Shown here: piece after piece, positions 16,305 through 25,298 of the stretch
Layout of the letters: each line of letters begins with the position of its first letter
Position numbering within the stretch: position 1 is the stretch's first letter
Assembly (NCBI GenBank): GCA_047614505.1
Contig: JBLHGQ010000010.1
Coordinates: 1-38,391, forward strand
DNA from: JABDJL01 sp047614505
GTDB taxonomy: Bacteria > Pseudomonadota > Gammaproteobacteria > Xanthomonadales > SZUA-36
Direction: 5' to 3'
DNA: 38,391 nucleotides
Notes under the pieces: generated by a model
Database searches by the model: none
What the model was told of the DNA's origin: nothing
Seen by the model: the letters and a program-made list of their open reading frames with translations, nothing else
Program-made: the position numbers and the translations under genes

Positions 16305-17930
16305 ATGGAGCGCCAGGTGCAAGGTAGATACAATCTTGAAGTCGAGGAGTTGCCTGTTCGACTCAACTTAGGGCAAGCCCTGGAGCAAGCCGCGGGTCGG
16401 TGGTCTGATAGGGTCGGGTGGGTTTTTGATGATGAGCGTGTAACTTTTACACAAATGCAAAACCTGTCTCGCGCCTATGCTGCCGTTCTCCATAAAGCGG
16501 GTGCAGGAGAAGGTGATCTTACAGCCGTCTGGCTTCCAAACGTACCGGAATGGGCCTACACATTCTTCGGAAGCGCAATGTCAGGTGGGTTGATGGCTTC
16601 CATGAGCACGCGTTGGACGACTCCGGAGGCTGAGCATGTTCTCCGTCACAGCAATGCCAGGGTTCTGATCTTTCAGCCCCGTTTCCTCAATATCGATTTT
16701 TGCGCATTGCTTGCAGAAATTTATCCCGAATATGACACTGTGTTACAGGACCTTTCAAAAGGCCCCGATGCAGAACGCCCCCATCTGATTCCATTGCACC
16801 TTAAGACGCTAACTTGTAACGATATCATCTGTCTGGACGAGATAGACGATCAGTCCAGTCAGGAAATTCCACAGCGTGATGTAGATCCGGATCAGCCGTT
16901 TCTGGTCCAGTACACATCGGGTTCTACGGGTCGCCCCAAGGGGGCGCTGTTATCTCAGATTTACTGCCTTAACTGGGGTCTGGAAACATGGATGCGATTG
17001 GGCGTTCGCTCTGACGAGGCTTTCCTCAATACCCAACCTTTCTACCACGTAGGTGGATCAATCGGTGCGTTGCCGAGTCCGATTCTTTTAGGCTGCACGA
17101 TGGTGACGCCAGAGTATTACTCACCTCAACGCGTAATGGAGCTTATTGAAACGGAGCATTGTGTTTCGCGCGGCGGTATGTCGACCATGTATCTCAGAGA
17201 AATGGAGCTTCCCGGCTTCAGAAATTTCAACACGAGTAGCATGCGAACCGGATGGACGGTCGCACCCCCAGGGGTTATGGACCGGATCCGATCGGAATAT
17301 CCTCTTGCAGGACTGGTACAGGTGTACGGCTCAAGTGAGTGCGGCTCGTTTTCCAGCTATCCATCCGACCCATGGAAGATACGTCGACGGACAGTAGGTT
17401 TTTCGACCAGAGGTACGGACTTTGCGATCCTTCATCCAGATAGTGGCGAGTCCCTTGAATCCGATGAAATCGGTGAAATTTGTATACGCGGTGTCCTTCG
17501 GCTATTGGAGTATTACCGGGATGATGAAGCAACTAAAAGTTCGATTGATACGCAGGGCTGGTTTCATACGCAAGATCTCGGCAGGGTTGATGCGCAGGGC
17601 CGACTATTCTATGAAGGGCGTCTTAAAGAGATGATAAAACCCGGCGGCGAAAATGTTTCCGCGCTTGAGGTTGAGACGGTAATTTCCAGCTATCCTGGTG
17701 TACATCAGGTTGCTGTAATTGGTATTCCGGATCCGGATCTCGGTGAGGCCATCGTTGCAGTCATTGAGCTCATTCCCGGAAGTACTGTCATTGAATCCGA
17801 TTTGATTAAATTTTGTTCAGCTAGTTTGGCGAAATACAAAATCCCGAAACGCATCTATTTTATTGAACAGATGCCGTTAACCGACAGCGGTAAAATCAAG
17901 AAGCAATCACTGCAGGAATTTGTTACTTAA
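16305..17930 (+). CDS. Acyl-CoA synthetase, AMP-forming (ANL superfamily)
   Basis: A 541-residue adenylate-forming ligase. The P-loop YTSGSTGRPKG is near residue 205, the adenylate motif YGSSECG near 345, the hinge region with GWFHTQDLG and GRLKEMIKPGGENVS near 420-450, and the catalytic C-terminal lysine in DSGKIKK. It converts a carboxylic acid to the acyl-CoA at the cost of ATP. ATG at 16305 was taken over the overlapping TTG at 16302; the ribosome site is weak. It precedes the DUF35 and thiolase-fold genes, which need a CoA thioester, so it likely activates the acid made by the upstream enzymes. It looks similar to cyclohexanecarboxylate- or benzoylacetate-type ligases but this is not diagnostic. 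Confidence 0.9.
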   Translation: MERQVQGRYNLEVEELPVRLNLGQALEQAAGRWSDRVGWVFDDERVTFTQMQNLSRAYAAVLHKAGAGEGDLTAVWLPNVPEWAYTFFGSAMSGGLMASMSTRWTTPEAEHVLRHSNARVLIFQPRFLNIDFCALLAEIYPEYDTVLQDLSKGPDAERPHLIPLHLKTLTCNDIICLDEIDDQSSQEIPQRDVDPDQPFLVQYTSGSTGRPKGALLSQIYCLNWGLETWMRLGVRSDEAFLNTQPFYHVGGSIGALPSPILLGCTMVTPEYYSPQRVMELIETEHCVSRGGMSTMYLREMELPGFRNFNTSSMRTGWTVAPPGVMDRIRSEYPLAGLVQVYGSSECGSFSSYPSDPWKIRRRTVGFSTRGTDFAILHPDSGESLESDEIGEICIRGVLRLLEYYRDDEATKSSIDTQGWFHTQDLGRVDAQGRLFYEGRLKEMIKPGGENVSALEVETVISSYPGVHQVAVIGIPDPDLGEAIVAVIELIPGSTVIESDLIKFCSASLAKYKIPKRIYFIEQMPLTDSGKIKKQSLQEFVT

Positions 17931-17944
17931 ACGGAGGAAAAATT

Positions 17945-18388
17945 TTGTCCAATTTTGGTGATCAACTGGAGTTAAGGGTAGACCGTTTTTGGATGGGACC
18001 TTACGACGTAAATCCAGGTGCAACTCATTTTTGGGAGGGCGTTCGTCGCAACGAAGTTCTGATCCAGAAGTGTGAAACCTGCGGAAGTTTTTCCCATCCA
18101 CGGCAGGAGTCCTGTGAACACTGTTTCAGTGATGATTTAAGCTGGGCGAAAGTAAGCGGAGCAGGTGAAGTCTATACGTTCAGTACTGTGCATAGAGCCC
18201 CGGACCCGAGCTGGAAAGTACCGTACAGCATCGGCTGTGTTCGTCTCGATGAGGATGTTTTTTTGTTCGCTGAAATTGTTCCCGCGAACCAGGTTTTTAT
18301 TGGTGCTCGTGTTGCTCCAGTATTTGAGGAATCCTCTCGGGGTACGCTGTTAAAATTTGAGATACAAGGAACATCTGATGCCGTTTGA
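17945..18388 (+). CDS. DUF35 zinc-ribbon/OB-fold protein, thiolase partner
   Basis: A 147-residue protein with an N-terminal helix (FWEGVRRNEV), a zinc ribbon with Cys43, Cys46, Cys57 and Cys60, and a C-terminal OB-fold (GEVYTFSTVHRAP). DUF35 proteins bind acyl-CoA and form complexes with thiolase-fold enzymes or MaoC-type hydratases; the best-known pair is the aldolase Ltp2 with the DUF35 domain of ChsH2 in steroid side-chain breakdown. The start is TTG at 17945, supported by CGGAGG just upstream; the next ATG (17993) would remove the conserved helix. Its last codons overlap the start of the following gene by 11 bp, so the two are translationally coupled. Confidence 0.85.
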   Translation: MSNFGDQLELRVDRFWMGPYDVNPGATHFWEGVRRNEVLIQKCETCGSFSHPRQESCEHCFSDDLSWAKVSGAGEVYTFSTVHRAPDPSWKVPYSIGCVRLDEDVFLFAEIVPANQVFIGARVAPVFEESSRGTLLKFEIQGTSDAV

Positions 18389-19607
18389 GGACGTAATTAT
18401 AGCCGGGCATGGATCTGCGGTTCAGAGACTGCCTCTGCAGGCTGGGGAGGAGCCAAAAAGCACGGTGCGTTTGATCAACGAAGCGACCAGAGTCGCCCTG
18501 GAGATGGCGGATATTGATCGACGCCAAGTGGATGCCTTATTTACGCACCGATCACCGGGTGGTGATACGTTTAATCAATGGAGTCAGAAGCTCGTTGCAG
18601 AACTCAAGATTGCACCCAAATCTTCGACCGCTATTACTAACCATGGCGGTGGTTTGCTTAGTGGGCTGAAGTATGGAGCACTGCTACTGGAAAGAGGGCT
18701 TGCCAATTATGTCCTGATTCTCAGCGGCGACGCATCCCCGGTCATGCTGCGCGATCTGGTCTTACAAACGGCCAATATCGAGGCCGATTTACATTTCGAG
18801 GCGCCATACGGCCCTATTACGCCGGCGTTATACGCCCAGTTCGGTCAGCGATTTGTCTATGAACATGGAATAAAAGAAGAGGATCTGGCTCAAGTTTGCG
18901 TGGATCTGCGGGCCAATGCCCTGCAACATCCGGAAGCGACCATGCGCTCAAAGGGCCCCCTGACGGTTGAACAGGTTATGGCTTCACCAATGATCGCATC
19001 ACCAAACCGCTTGTTGCATTGCGCACCCTTTTATAAAGGGTCTCGCGCCGGAGCGGTGCTACTGACCCGCGCTGAAAATAACATTAATCCAGATGGATCA
19101 GCTACTTATGTGCGCGCTCTTGGAGAGACTGTGACCCATGAGCATGTGATCGGTCGCTTTGGACTGGGCGGGTTCGGCCCGTGGAAAGAAAGGCCAAATG
19201 TCACTGTCAGCGGCGCCTATGCGGCCGCTCAGCAGGCCTACGAGTTTGGAGGTTTCGGACCCGATGACGTCGATGTTGTCTCGAGTTCAGTACCTTTTGC
19301 CTTTCATGTCATGATGATTCTGGAAGATCTGGGTTTGTGTGAACGCGGCGGCTCTGCTGAATTTGTGGCGCGCGGCGGTCTACGGGCAAAAGGCGGACCA
19401 GGGTCGCCTTTGATTCTTCCCAATGGAGGCTCGCTGTCATTCGGTCAGAGTGCTATCAATTGCATTATGGATGCCTTGCTCGAGGGGATACAGCAGCTTG
19501 ATGGTACGGCCCTCGGATTGAAAGCCCCTGATGCCACGCGGGCACTGGTACATGCTCACGGTGGTGTAATGGCTTGCAACACCGTGGCACTTTTAGAGAA
19601 AAAGTAA
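18378..19607 (+). CDS. Thiolase-fold protein without the nucleophilic cysteine, candidate retro-aldolase
   Basis: A 409-residue member of the thiolase/lipid-transfer-protein family. The fold is clear (GDASPVMLRD, HCAPFYKGSRAGAVLLT, LPNGGSLSFGQSAINC). At the place where thiolases carry VN-x-x-C-x-SG the protein reads TNHGGGLLSG, so the catalytic cysteine is Gly (about residue 91). The GHP histidine motif is also missing (FGQS). Only a C-terminal Cys (GGVMACNT) remains. This profile matches aldolases such as Ltp2 more than thiolases: a beta-hydroxyacyl-CoA would be split to a carbonyl compound and a shorter acyl-CoA, with the DUF35 partner. ATG at 18378 follows AAGGA and overlaps the DUF35 gene by 11 bp. 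Last gene of the block. Confidence 0.85.
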   Translation: MPFEDVIIAGHGSAVQRLPLQAGEEPKSTVRLINEATRVALEMADIDRRQVDALFTHRSPGGDTFNQWSQKLVAELKIAPKSSTAITNHGGGLLSGLKYGALLLERGLANYVLILSGDASPVMLRDLVLQTANIEADLHFEAPYGPITPALYAQFGQRFVYEHGIKEEDLAQVCVDLRANALQHPEATMRSKGPLTVEQVMASPMIASPNRLLHCAPFYKGSRAGAVLLTRAENNINPDGSATYVRALGETVTHEHVIGRFGLGGFGPWKERPNVTVSGAYAAAQQAYEFGGFGPDDVDVVSSSVPFAFHVMMILEDLGLCERGGSAEFVARGGLRAKGGPGSPLILPNGGSLSFGQSAINCIMDALLEGIQQLDGTALGLKAPDATRALVHAHGGVMACNTVALLEKK

Positions 19608-19633
19608 ACTGATAATTTGATTTTTTAAACTGG

Positions 19634-19662
19634 CACCGAACCTAAGGTGCTCCCTTATTTTA
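19634..19662 (+). terminator. Weak hairpin after the thiolase-fold gene
   Basis: GCACC, eight-base loop, GGTGC, then TCCCTTATTTTATTT, 26 bp after the stop codon. The stem is only five pairs. The strongly folding MITE-like element that follows may be the real terminator. Confidence 0.35.
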
Positions 19663-19668
19663 TTTCTC

Positions 19669-19835
19669 CTAGGAGCCTGTCGGGTTTGACCGATCGTAGC
19701 GAGGGGACGTCGATTTGAGTCAGATTTTTCGCTCTTTTAAGGAGAATAGCACCGCTATTTGATGCAAAAGAACGGGAAATCTGGCCAAACTCAACTTTTC
19801 CGCAGTAGATCATGTTAAATCCGACAGGCTCCTAG
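19669..19835. mobile_element. MITE-like element with perfect terminal inverted repeats and CTAG duplication
   Basis: A 159-bp core (19673-19831) begins GAGCCTGTCGG and ends with the exact reverse complement, and is flanked on both sides by CTAG, giving 16-bp perfect inverted repeats at 19668-19683 and 19821-19836. Inside, the arms remain complementary in patches (AGTCAGATTT...TCTTTT against AAAAGAACGGGAAATCTGG), so the whole unit can fold. It has no coding capacity. Palindromic CTAG duplications are seen with some IS1182-like elements and their MITEs; I am not sure of the family. It lies between converging genes, and the right CTAG supplies the TAG stop of the MFS gene. Confidence 0.8.
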
Positions 19836-21061
19836 GCCAGTGCTTGTGGCTTGGTTTGATTAGGCAGCGCAACCATTATGATAGCAACCGGAATCAGCGC
19901 CAGTGTGAAGACCAAAAAAGCGTCGTTGTAGCTACCGGTGTGGTCGCGGATGGCACCCATCAGCATGGCGGTAAAGATATTGAGGTTGACGATGGGATAG
20001 ACCATGCCGATTATCTGGCCGAAGGATTGAGGGCCAAATTGATTACTGATCATCACGCCAAGCAAAGGCAGATGACTACCTGCAGCAAACCCGAATAGCG
20101 CACATAGCACCATCATCATGGCGTAACCGGGAATACCCATCATCAGGATCATGGATATGCCGAACAGGGATAAAGAAATCCAATAGAGATATCGGATGTC
20201 CCAGCGATCAGTCAAGCCGCCAAAGACTATCTTGCCTGCAATAAGCGCACCGGAAATTATCGAAACAAGGAATGAAGCCTGTTGCGGATGAAAACCCAGG
20301 TCAAGACTGATTGGCCCGAGGTTCTGGAGCAACGCCAGTGTGCAACCGGTTGGTATCATAATGCTGATAGCAATAATCCAGAAAACCCGCTGAGATAGAA
20401 TCTGCTTTATCGTCCATTTATGTTCATTCCCAAATGGTAAAGCGCGGTCCGTTTGGGTGCCGCTGGGTTCAGGTTCGACTCCCTTGTCTTTGGGGTTGTT
20501 TCGTACAATCAGCCAGGTCGGTGGGATAACGATAAGCAGCACGAGAACGGCCAGGATCATATGAGCATCGCGCCATCCAAAGTTTATCAAGAGATACGCC
20601 ACCAGAGGCGGCAGAAGAATCCCACCAACAGAGGAACCCGCCGTCACGATGCCAAGGGCAAATCCCTTACGCCGGAAGAACCATTTGGCGGCCAGCACCT
20701 GGCCGGCGACTGTACCGCTAAGGATGAAACCGCCAGAAACCAGGGTCGCATAAATCAGAATTATCTGCCAAAAAGCAGTTGTAACGGAGATTAAGGCAAA
20801 GCTCAGAGCGCAGCACATGCCACCGATACACACGAGCAGCCGAATAGAAAATCGATCCATGGCCCAACCAGCGAACGGCGCCATGAAGCCCATCATTAAT
20901 GTTGCCGCTACCACAGCCGTCATGATTTCTGCGCGACTGGTGTGGAATTCTTCCATCCAGGGCGTGACCCAGAATGTGAAGGTGTAGAGGCCGGTGCCCA
21001 TAATGATTGCCTGGAACAACAGGGCAACGCCAATTACATTCCAACCGTAATACCATCGCAT
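19832..21061 (-). CDS. MFS transporter, monocarboxylate/OFA-like
   Basis: A 409-residue inner-membrane protein with about 12 hydrophobic segments, an MFS loop signature after TM2 (GWAMDRFSIR) and its counterpart in the second half (GGLTDRWDIR), and a central cytoplasmic loop around residue 200. The N-terminal WYYGWNVIGVAL pattern is typical of MFS carriers for organic anions such as carboxylates and aromatic acids. It probably moves a pathway substrate or intermediate across the inner membrane. Its TAG stop lies inside the CTAG repeat of the MITE-like element, so the insertion landed at the very end of the gene without lengthening it. GMC oxidoreductase lies 168 bp upstream on the same strand. 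Confidence 0.88.
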   Translation of the reverse strand: MRWYYGWNVIGVALLFQAIIMGTGLYTFTFWVTPWMEEFHTSRAEIMTAVVAATLMMGFMAPFAGWAMDRFSIRLLVCIGGMCCALSFALISVTTAFWQIILIYATLVSGGFILSGTVAGQVLAAKWFFRRKGFALGIVTAGSSVGGILLPPLVAYLLINFGWRDAHMILAVLVLLIVIPPTWLIVRNNPKDKGVEPEPSGTQTDRALPFGNEHKWTIKQILSQRVFWIIAISIMIPTGCTLALLQNLGPISLDLGFHPQQASFLVSIISGALIAGKIVFGGLTDRWDIRYLYWISLSLFGISMILMMGIPGYAMMMVLCALFGFAAGSHLPLLGVMISNQFGPQSFGQIIGMVYPIVNLNIFTAMLMGAIRDHTGSYNDAFLVFTLALIPVAIIMVALPNQTKPQALA

Positions 21062-21229
21062 ATCAGTTCCCCAGATGTTTGTGGCTAATATCGCTAACGA
21101 ATGCTAACTGTAGCCGTTTCTGTATTTCACAATCGAATTTATTCACCTGACTCGCCTTGTATCTCCGGCGAGACTCAGGATTTGAAAATCGGAGCGAGTA
21201 TTTTGCAGTCATATCTTTCATTCTGTGGC

Positions 21230-22882
21230 TCAATGTTGAGGAGGCAATAGCGGCCGATCGCGTAACAGATCGGACGCGCGCTCAGCGATCATGGTCACAG
21301 TCGCGTTGATATTGCCGCCGATTAAGTCGGGCATCACCGAGGCGTCGATCACTCGCAAGGCATCGACCCCAAGCACGCGCAATTGCGGGTCGACCACCGC
21401 CATGTCATCCGCTGCCGGCCCCATCTTGCAGGTGCCCAACGGGTGGTGCACCGTGATCGCGAACGCACGTATGTGTGCATCGAGTTCCGCATCTGTTTGA
21501 TGGGCTTTGCCGGGCGCGATTTCAGCACTGATGTATTCGCCCAGCGCGGACTCACGCGCAATCCCGCGAACCAGGCGCAGGCCCGCACGCAAGGTACTCC
21601 AGTCGTAATCCGCGGCCAACAAGTTTTGCCGGATGCGCGCGGGCTGGAATGGATCAGCTGAGGCCAGCTGCACCCGGCCACGGCTGTGTGGGCGCAGCAC
21701 CGCGGCCACCACCGAAAAGCCGTCGGTGAAGGCGGGTCTGAACGGCGGTAAATACGGTGATGCACTCAGTGGTCCGCCGTGGAAAAGTAACTGCACGTCG
21801 GGTACGGACAGCTGGTCGGATGTCTTCAAAAACGCGGTCATGGGCGATGGCAAATTGGTCGCGAACCCCTTGCCGCGAAAATGGGCATTGAGTAAGTGCA
21901 ATGCGATGCGGTCCAGGCGCATGTTGCGCTGGAATGGACCGGGTGTCTTGCGACGATACTTCACCGGCGCCATGACATGATCCTGCAGGTTGCGGCCGAC
22001 GCCCTTGAGTTCAGCCCGCAGCGGAATTCCGTGTTCCTTTAGTTCGCTCGCCTCTCCGATCCCCGAAAGCATGAGGAGCTGCGGCGAATTGATCACACCA
22101 CTCGTCAGTAGAACTTCGCGGCCACTGTGGGCCACAAGCGTCTGACCAGCGCGCCTATATTCCACCCCAACGGCGCGCTTGCCGATGAACAACACCCGTG
22201 TCGCGTGAGCGTTCACCACGACGCTCAAATTGGGGCGGGCCAACGCGGGGCGAAGATAGGCGGTTGCCGCGCCGCAACGGCGGCCGTCACGCACCGCACA
22301 TTGCATTTTGCCAAAGCCATTCTGTTGCTGCGCATTGTAATCCTCCGTGACCGGATGGCCTGCAGCGACGGCGGCCTCAAGGTAGGCGTCGAACAGCGGG
22401 TCGGCGTAAGTGCTGGTCTGCACCGACACCGGGCCATCGCCACCGCGAAACGCACTCGGCCCTCCTTCCCACGTCTCCTGGCGCTTGAAATAAGGCAGTG
22501 CATGCGCATACGACCAATCGTGCAAGCCCGAGGTCGCCCAGCGATCGTAGTCGGCGGGATTGCCACGCACGTAAGCCATCGCGTTGATCGACGACGAGCC
22601 GCCAATGACTTTGCCGCGAGCACACTCCACCGCGCGACCGTCAATGTTTGATTCAGGCTCAGCGAAGTAGCCCCAGTCGTGCAAACGCTGTTGCAGGATG
22701 CGGCCCCAGCCGAGCGGGATATGTATCAATGGATCGCGATCCCAGCCACCGGCTTCTAGCAGCAAAACACTTATGTTCGCGTCCTCGGTCAGGCGATTGG
22801 CCAGAACGCATCCGGCGGTGCCGGCGCCTACAATGACATAGTCGTAAGTTGCTTGATTAGTTTTGTGTAGATTACGCAGCAT
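21230..22882 (-). CDS. GMC-family FAD oxidoreductase (choline/alcohol dehydrogenase type)
   Basis: A 550-residue flavoprotein with the GMC layout: VIVGAGTAGCVLANRL near residue 18, LLLEAGG for ribose binding, the first signature RGKVIGGSSSINAM near 90, the second signature GVINSPQLLMLSGIG near 267, and the C-terminal active site HHPLGTCKMG (catalytic His) with GGNINATV (Asn). GMC enzymes oxidise primary or secondary alcohols; relatives act on choline, polyethylene glycol, long-chain alcohols and beta-hydroxypropiovanillone. No Shine-Dalgarno precedes the ATG at 22882. The gene is visibly richer in G and C than its neighbours, which suggests separate acquisition. It is divergent from the second TonB receptor. 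Confidence 0.9.
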   Translation of the reverse strand: MLRNLHKTNQATYDYVIVGAGTAGCVLANRLTEDANISVLLLEAGGWDRDPLIHIPLGWGRILQQRLHDWGYFAEPESNIDGRAVECARGKVIGGSSSINAMAYVRGNPADYDRWATSGLHDWSYAHALPYFKRQETWEGGPSAFRGGDGPVSVQTSTYADPLFDAYLEAAVAAGHPVTEDYNAQQQNGFGKMQCAVRDGRRCGAATAYLRPALARPNLSVVVNAHATRVLFIGKRAVGVEYRRAGQTLVAHSGREVLLTSGVINSPQLLMLSGIGEASELKEHGIPLRAELKGVGRNLQDHVMAPVKYRRKTPGPFQRNMRLDRIALHLLNAHFRGKGFATNLPSPMTAFLKTSDQLSVPDVQLLFHGGPLSASPYLPPFRPAFTDGFSVVAAVLRPHSRGRVQLASADPFQPARIRQNLLAADYDWSTLRAGLRLVRGIARESALGEYISAEIAPGKAHQTDAELDAHIRAFAITVHHPLGTCKMGPAADDMAVVDPQLRVLGVDALRVIDASVMPDLIGGNINATVTMIAERASDLLRDRPLLPPQH

Positions 22883-23035
22883 TATTTATTACAATATGTT
22901 TAGTTAAATCCATATTATTTTAACCATATGTTAAATAAATGTGTAAAAAATATCTAAAATCATTTATTCTGCTACTAGAATTTTCGTTTCAAGTTAATTA
23001 ACCACAATCACTGTTCTATTTAGTTGGAGAGGATC
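22883..23035. promoter_or_regulatory. Divergent control region with inverted repeat TTTAAC-CATAT-GTTAAA
   Basis: The 153-bp AT-rich gap separates the GMC gene (minus) from the second TonB receptor (plus). At 22919-22935 it holds a perfect 6-bp inverted repeat with a 5-bp spacer, a plausible dimer-binding site. Read on the minus strand the same place gives GGTTAAAATAATATGG, close to the repeats upstream of the first receptor. Confidence 0.4.
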
Positions 23036-25246
23036 ATGAATAAGCACTTCTTAATAGCATTGACCGCTGTTGTTACGTTCACGCCGGGTTTGAGTGCGTT
23101 CGCGCAATCCTCCGATACAAATGAAAATGTCCTGGAAGAAATTACCGTGACGGCTCAACGCCGGGATCAGGCACTCAATGATGTCAGTATGTCCATCTCC
23201 GCATTGGGGGCTAAGCAAATCAGGGATGAGGGAATCACTGATGTCAATGATCTTGTCGTTGGCCTGCCGAATGTGACTGTTGGTAATGTCCTGGGTATGG
23301 GGCAGGTAACGATTCGGGGACTGGGCCATGCGATTGCAATACTGGGCGCCGATCCGGCCGTTGCAGTACATATCGATAGGGCGGTCATATCACAGCCCAC
23401 GGCCCAGTTGGGCTCTTTCATGGATCTGGAGCGTATCGAGGTATTGCGCGGTCCCCAGGGCACGCTCTACGGTCGCAACGCCACAGGCGGCGTGATTAAT
23501 CTGGTTTCCGCCAAGCCGACCGAAGAATTGGAAGGTTATACCCACGGCACGTTTGGCAACTACAACTTGCTGGAAGTGGAAGGGGCCATCAGTGGCCCGA
23601 TAGTCGAGGGTAAATTACTGGGCCGCTTCTCCTACAAGAGTACGGATCGTGATGGTTATGGCATGAACGAACTGACGGGTAATGACATTGATGATGCAAA
23701 ACGTGACAGCGTCCGCTTCCAGCTTCTGGCGCTTCCGTCGGATGATGTCAGTATCAGACTCATGGGCGAGTGGTCTGTCGAAGATGACAATGCTTACAGT
23801 GGTAAATTTGTCCAGCCGCTTTACACACCCGAGATAATTGAACTTTACCCAAACCAACAAGCTGCCGGAGCCGGTGGTTACGCCCAGGATCCGCGACGTA
23901 ATATCGCAGCGCAGCTGGATCCACTTAATGATCGGGAAACCCTGGGTTTGCAAGCCGACATAAATTGGGTAATCAACGATACCTGGTCGCTGCAGTCATT
24001 GACTGACTACCGTGAATCAGATGTCATTAACTTGATGGACTGGGATACGGGTACCAATGTCACACCGCTTAATTATTATGGTAACCCTTACGCCGAAACC
24101 TTCACGCAGGAACTGCAGTTGGCTTACAACTCAGACTCCGTCCGTGGTTTCGTGGCCGCGTATTTTTTCAAAGAAGACCTCTTGGCTGATACACGGGTAG
24201 GCCCTAACCCTGCGGAATCCGTCAGTCCTGCGCTTCGAGATGTGTTGATTCAGTACCTCGCGACAGTGGATACCGATAGCAAAGCCGTGTTTGGTAACGT
24301 GGAAATCGATTTTCATGACGATTTCACCCTGGTTTTAGGCGGCAGATACACCGAGGAAACACGCAGTGGCGATGTGAGATTTACTTTTGGTGGGACCGTA
24401 CCGGTAAGCGCTCCCCCAGTCTGGGCGGATTCGCGTAAAGACACCAAGTTTGACCCGAAAGTGACCCTGGAATGGCGGCCCACAGAGGACCGCATGTGGT
24501 ATGCCACGCGCACCGAAGGTTTCCGCAGCGGTATGTTTAACGCGGCTTCGACCAACACACCGGTGCTGAAGCCAGAGCTCGTGACCAACTATGAAATTGG
24601 TATGACAGGTACTTTCTTTGACAACAGCCTGAACATGAGACTGGCAGCATTTCATGCAGACTATAAGGATCTGCAGGTTGGCAGAACCCAGCCAACGGCC
24701 AGTGCTGTAGTGGTGGCCGTAATCTACGAGAATGCGGCGGCGGCGACGGCCGAAGGTTTCGAGTTTGAAGGAACCTGGCTGGCAACAGACCGGTTGACAT
24801 TTAATGGTTCGCTCGGATATCTCAGCGCCAAGTATGATGATTTTGAGACAGCCAGTGTTTTGGATCTTCCCGATCCCCCCGTATTACAACGCAAAGGCAA
24901 CTTCCTGAGGATGTCGCCGGAGTGGACGGGCAGTCTCGGTGCCCACTTCGCCACTGAGCTGTCGAACGGAGGGACCTTGTCATTCCATGGGTATATGCGC
25001 TACAGAAGCGAGGTATTCTTTGAAGAGGCAAATAACCCCCTTCTCAGCGAGCCAAATTTGACGCTTTGGGATGGCCGGATAAGTTACGATTCTCCCGACG
25101 GACAGTTATTCGTTAACTTATGGACGAAGAACGCGCAAGACGAGTTCTACTATGCATCCGAATTTGCCAACGCCACCACGCGTCAGGACCTGGGCCTGCC
25201 CGGCTCTCCGCGTACCTACGGCGTAACTGTCGGTTACCATTTCTAG
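23036..25246 (+). CDS. TonB-dependent outer-membrane receptor (second copy)
   Basis: A 736-residue receptor with a signal peptide (LIALTAVVTFTPGLSAFA), a TonB box-like LEEITVTAQRR, a plug with LRGPQGTLYGRNATGGVINL, and a beta-barrel ending GVTVGYHF with terminal Phe. The start at 23036 follows GGAGAGG; the TTG at 23024 overlaps that site. It resembles the receptor at 4919 over the whole length, for example KPTEELEGY and the RDGYGMNELTGNDIDDAKRD block against its counterpart, so the two are paralogues that may have diverged for related substrates. It is again followed by a flavin dehydrogenase. Confidence 0.93.
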   Translation: MNKHFLIALTAVVTFTPGLSAFAQSSDTNENVLEEITVTAQRRDQALNDVSMSISALGAKQIRDEGITDVNDLVVGLPNVTVGNVLGMGQVTIRGLGHAIAILGADPAVAVHIDRAVISQPTAQLGSFMDLERIEVLRGPQGTLYGRNATGGVINLVSAKPTEELEGYTHGTFGNYNLLEVEGAISGPIVEGKLLGRFSYKSTDRDGYGMNELTGNDIDDAKRDSVRFQLLALPSDDVSIRLMGEWSVEDDNAYSGKFVQPLYTPEIIELYPNQQAAGAGGYAQDPRRNIAAQLDPLNDRETLGLQADINWVINDTWSLQSLTDYRESDVINLMDWDTGTNVTPLNYYGNPYAETFTQELQLAYNSDSVRGFVAAYFFKEDLLADTRVGPNPAESVSPALRDVLIQYLATVDTDSKAVFGNVEIDFHDDFTLVLGGRYTEETRSGDVRFTFGGTVPVSAPPVWADSRKDTKFDPKVTLEWRPTEDRMWYATRTEGFRSGMFNAASTNTPVLKPELVTNYEIGMTGTFFDNSLNMRLAAFHADYKDLQVGRTQPTASAVVVAVIYENAAAATAEGFEFEGTWLATDRLTFNGSLGYLSAKYDDFETASVLDLPDPPVLQRKGNFLRMSPEWTGSLGAHFATELSNGGTLSFHGYMRYRSEVFFEEANNPLLSEPNLTLWDGRISYDSPDGQLFVNLWTKNAQDEFYYASEFANATTRQDLGLPGSPRTYGVTVGYHF

Positions 25247-25298
25247 GCCTGACGATTTTGTAGAAGTCTCCACGTCTTTAGATGAGAACAGGGTTAAA

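Noticed and set aside
22127..22651. Plus-strand 174-residue open frame opposite the GMC gene
   Set aside because: An antisense shadow typical of GC-rich coding DNA; the GMC protein on the other strand has full family motifs.
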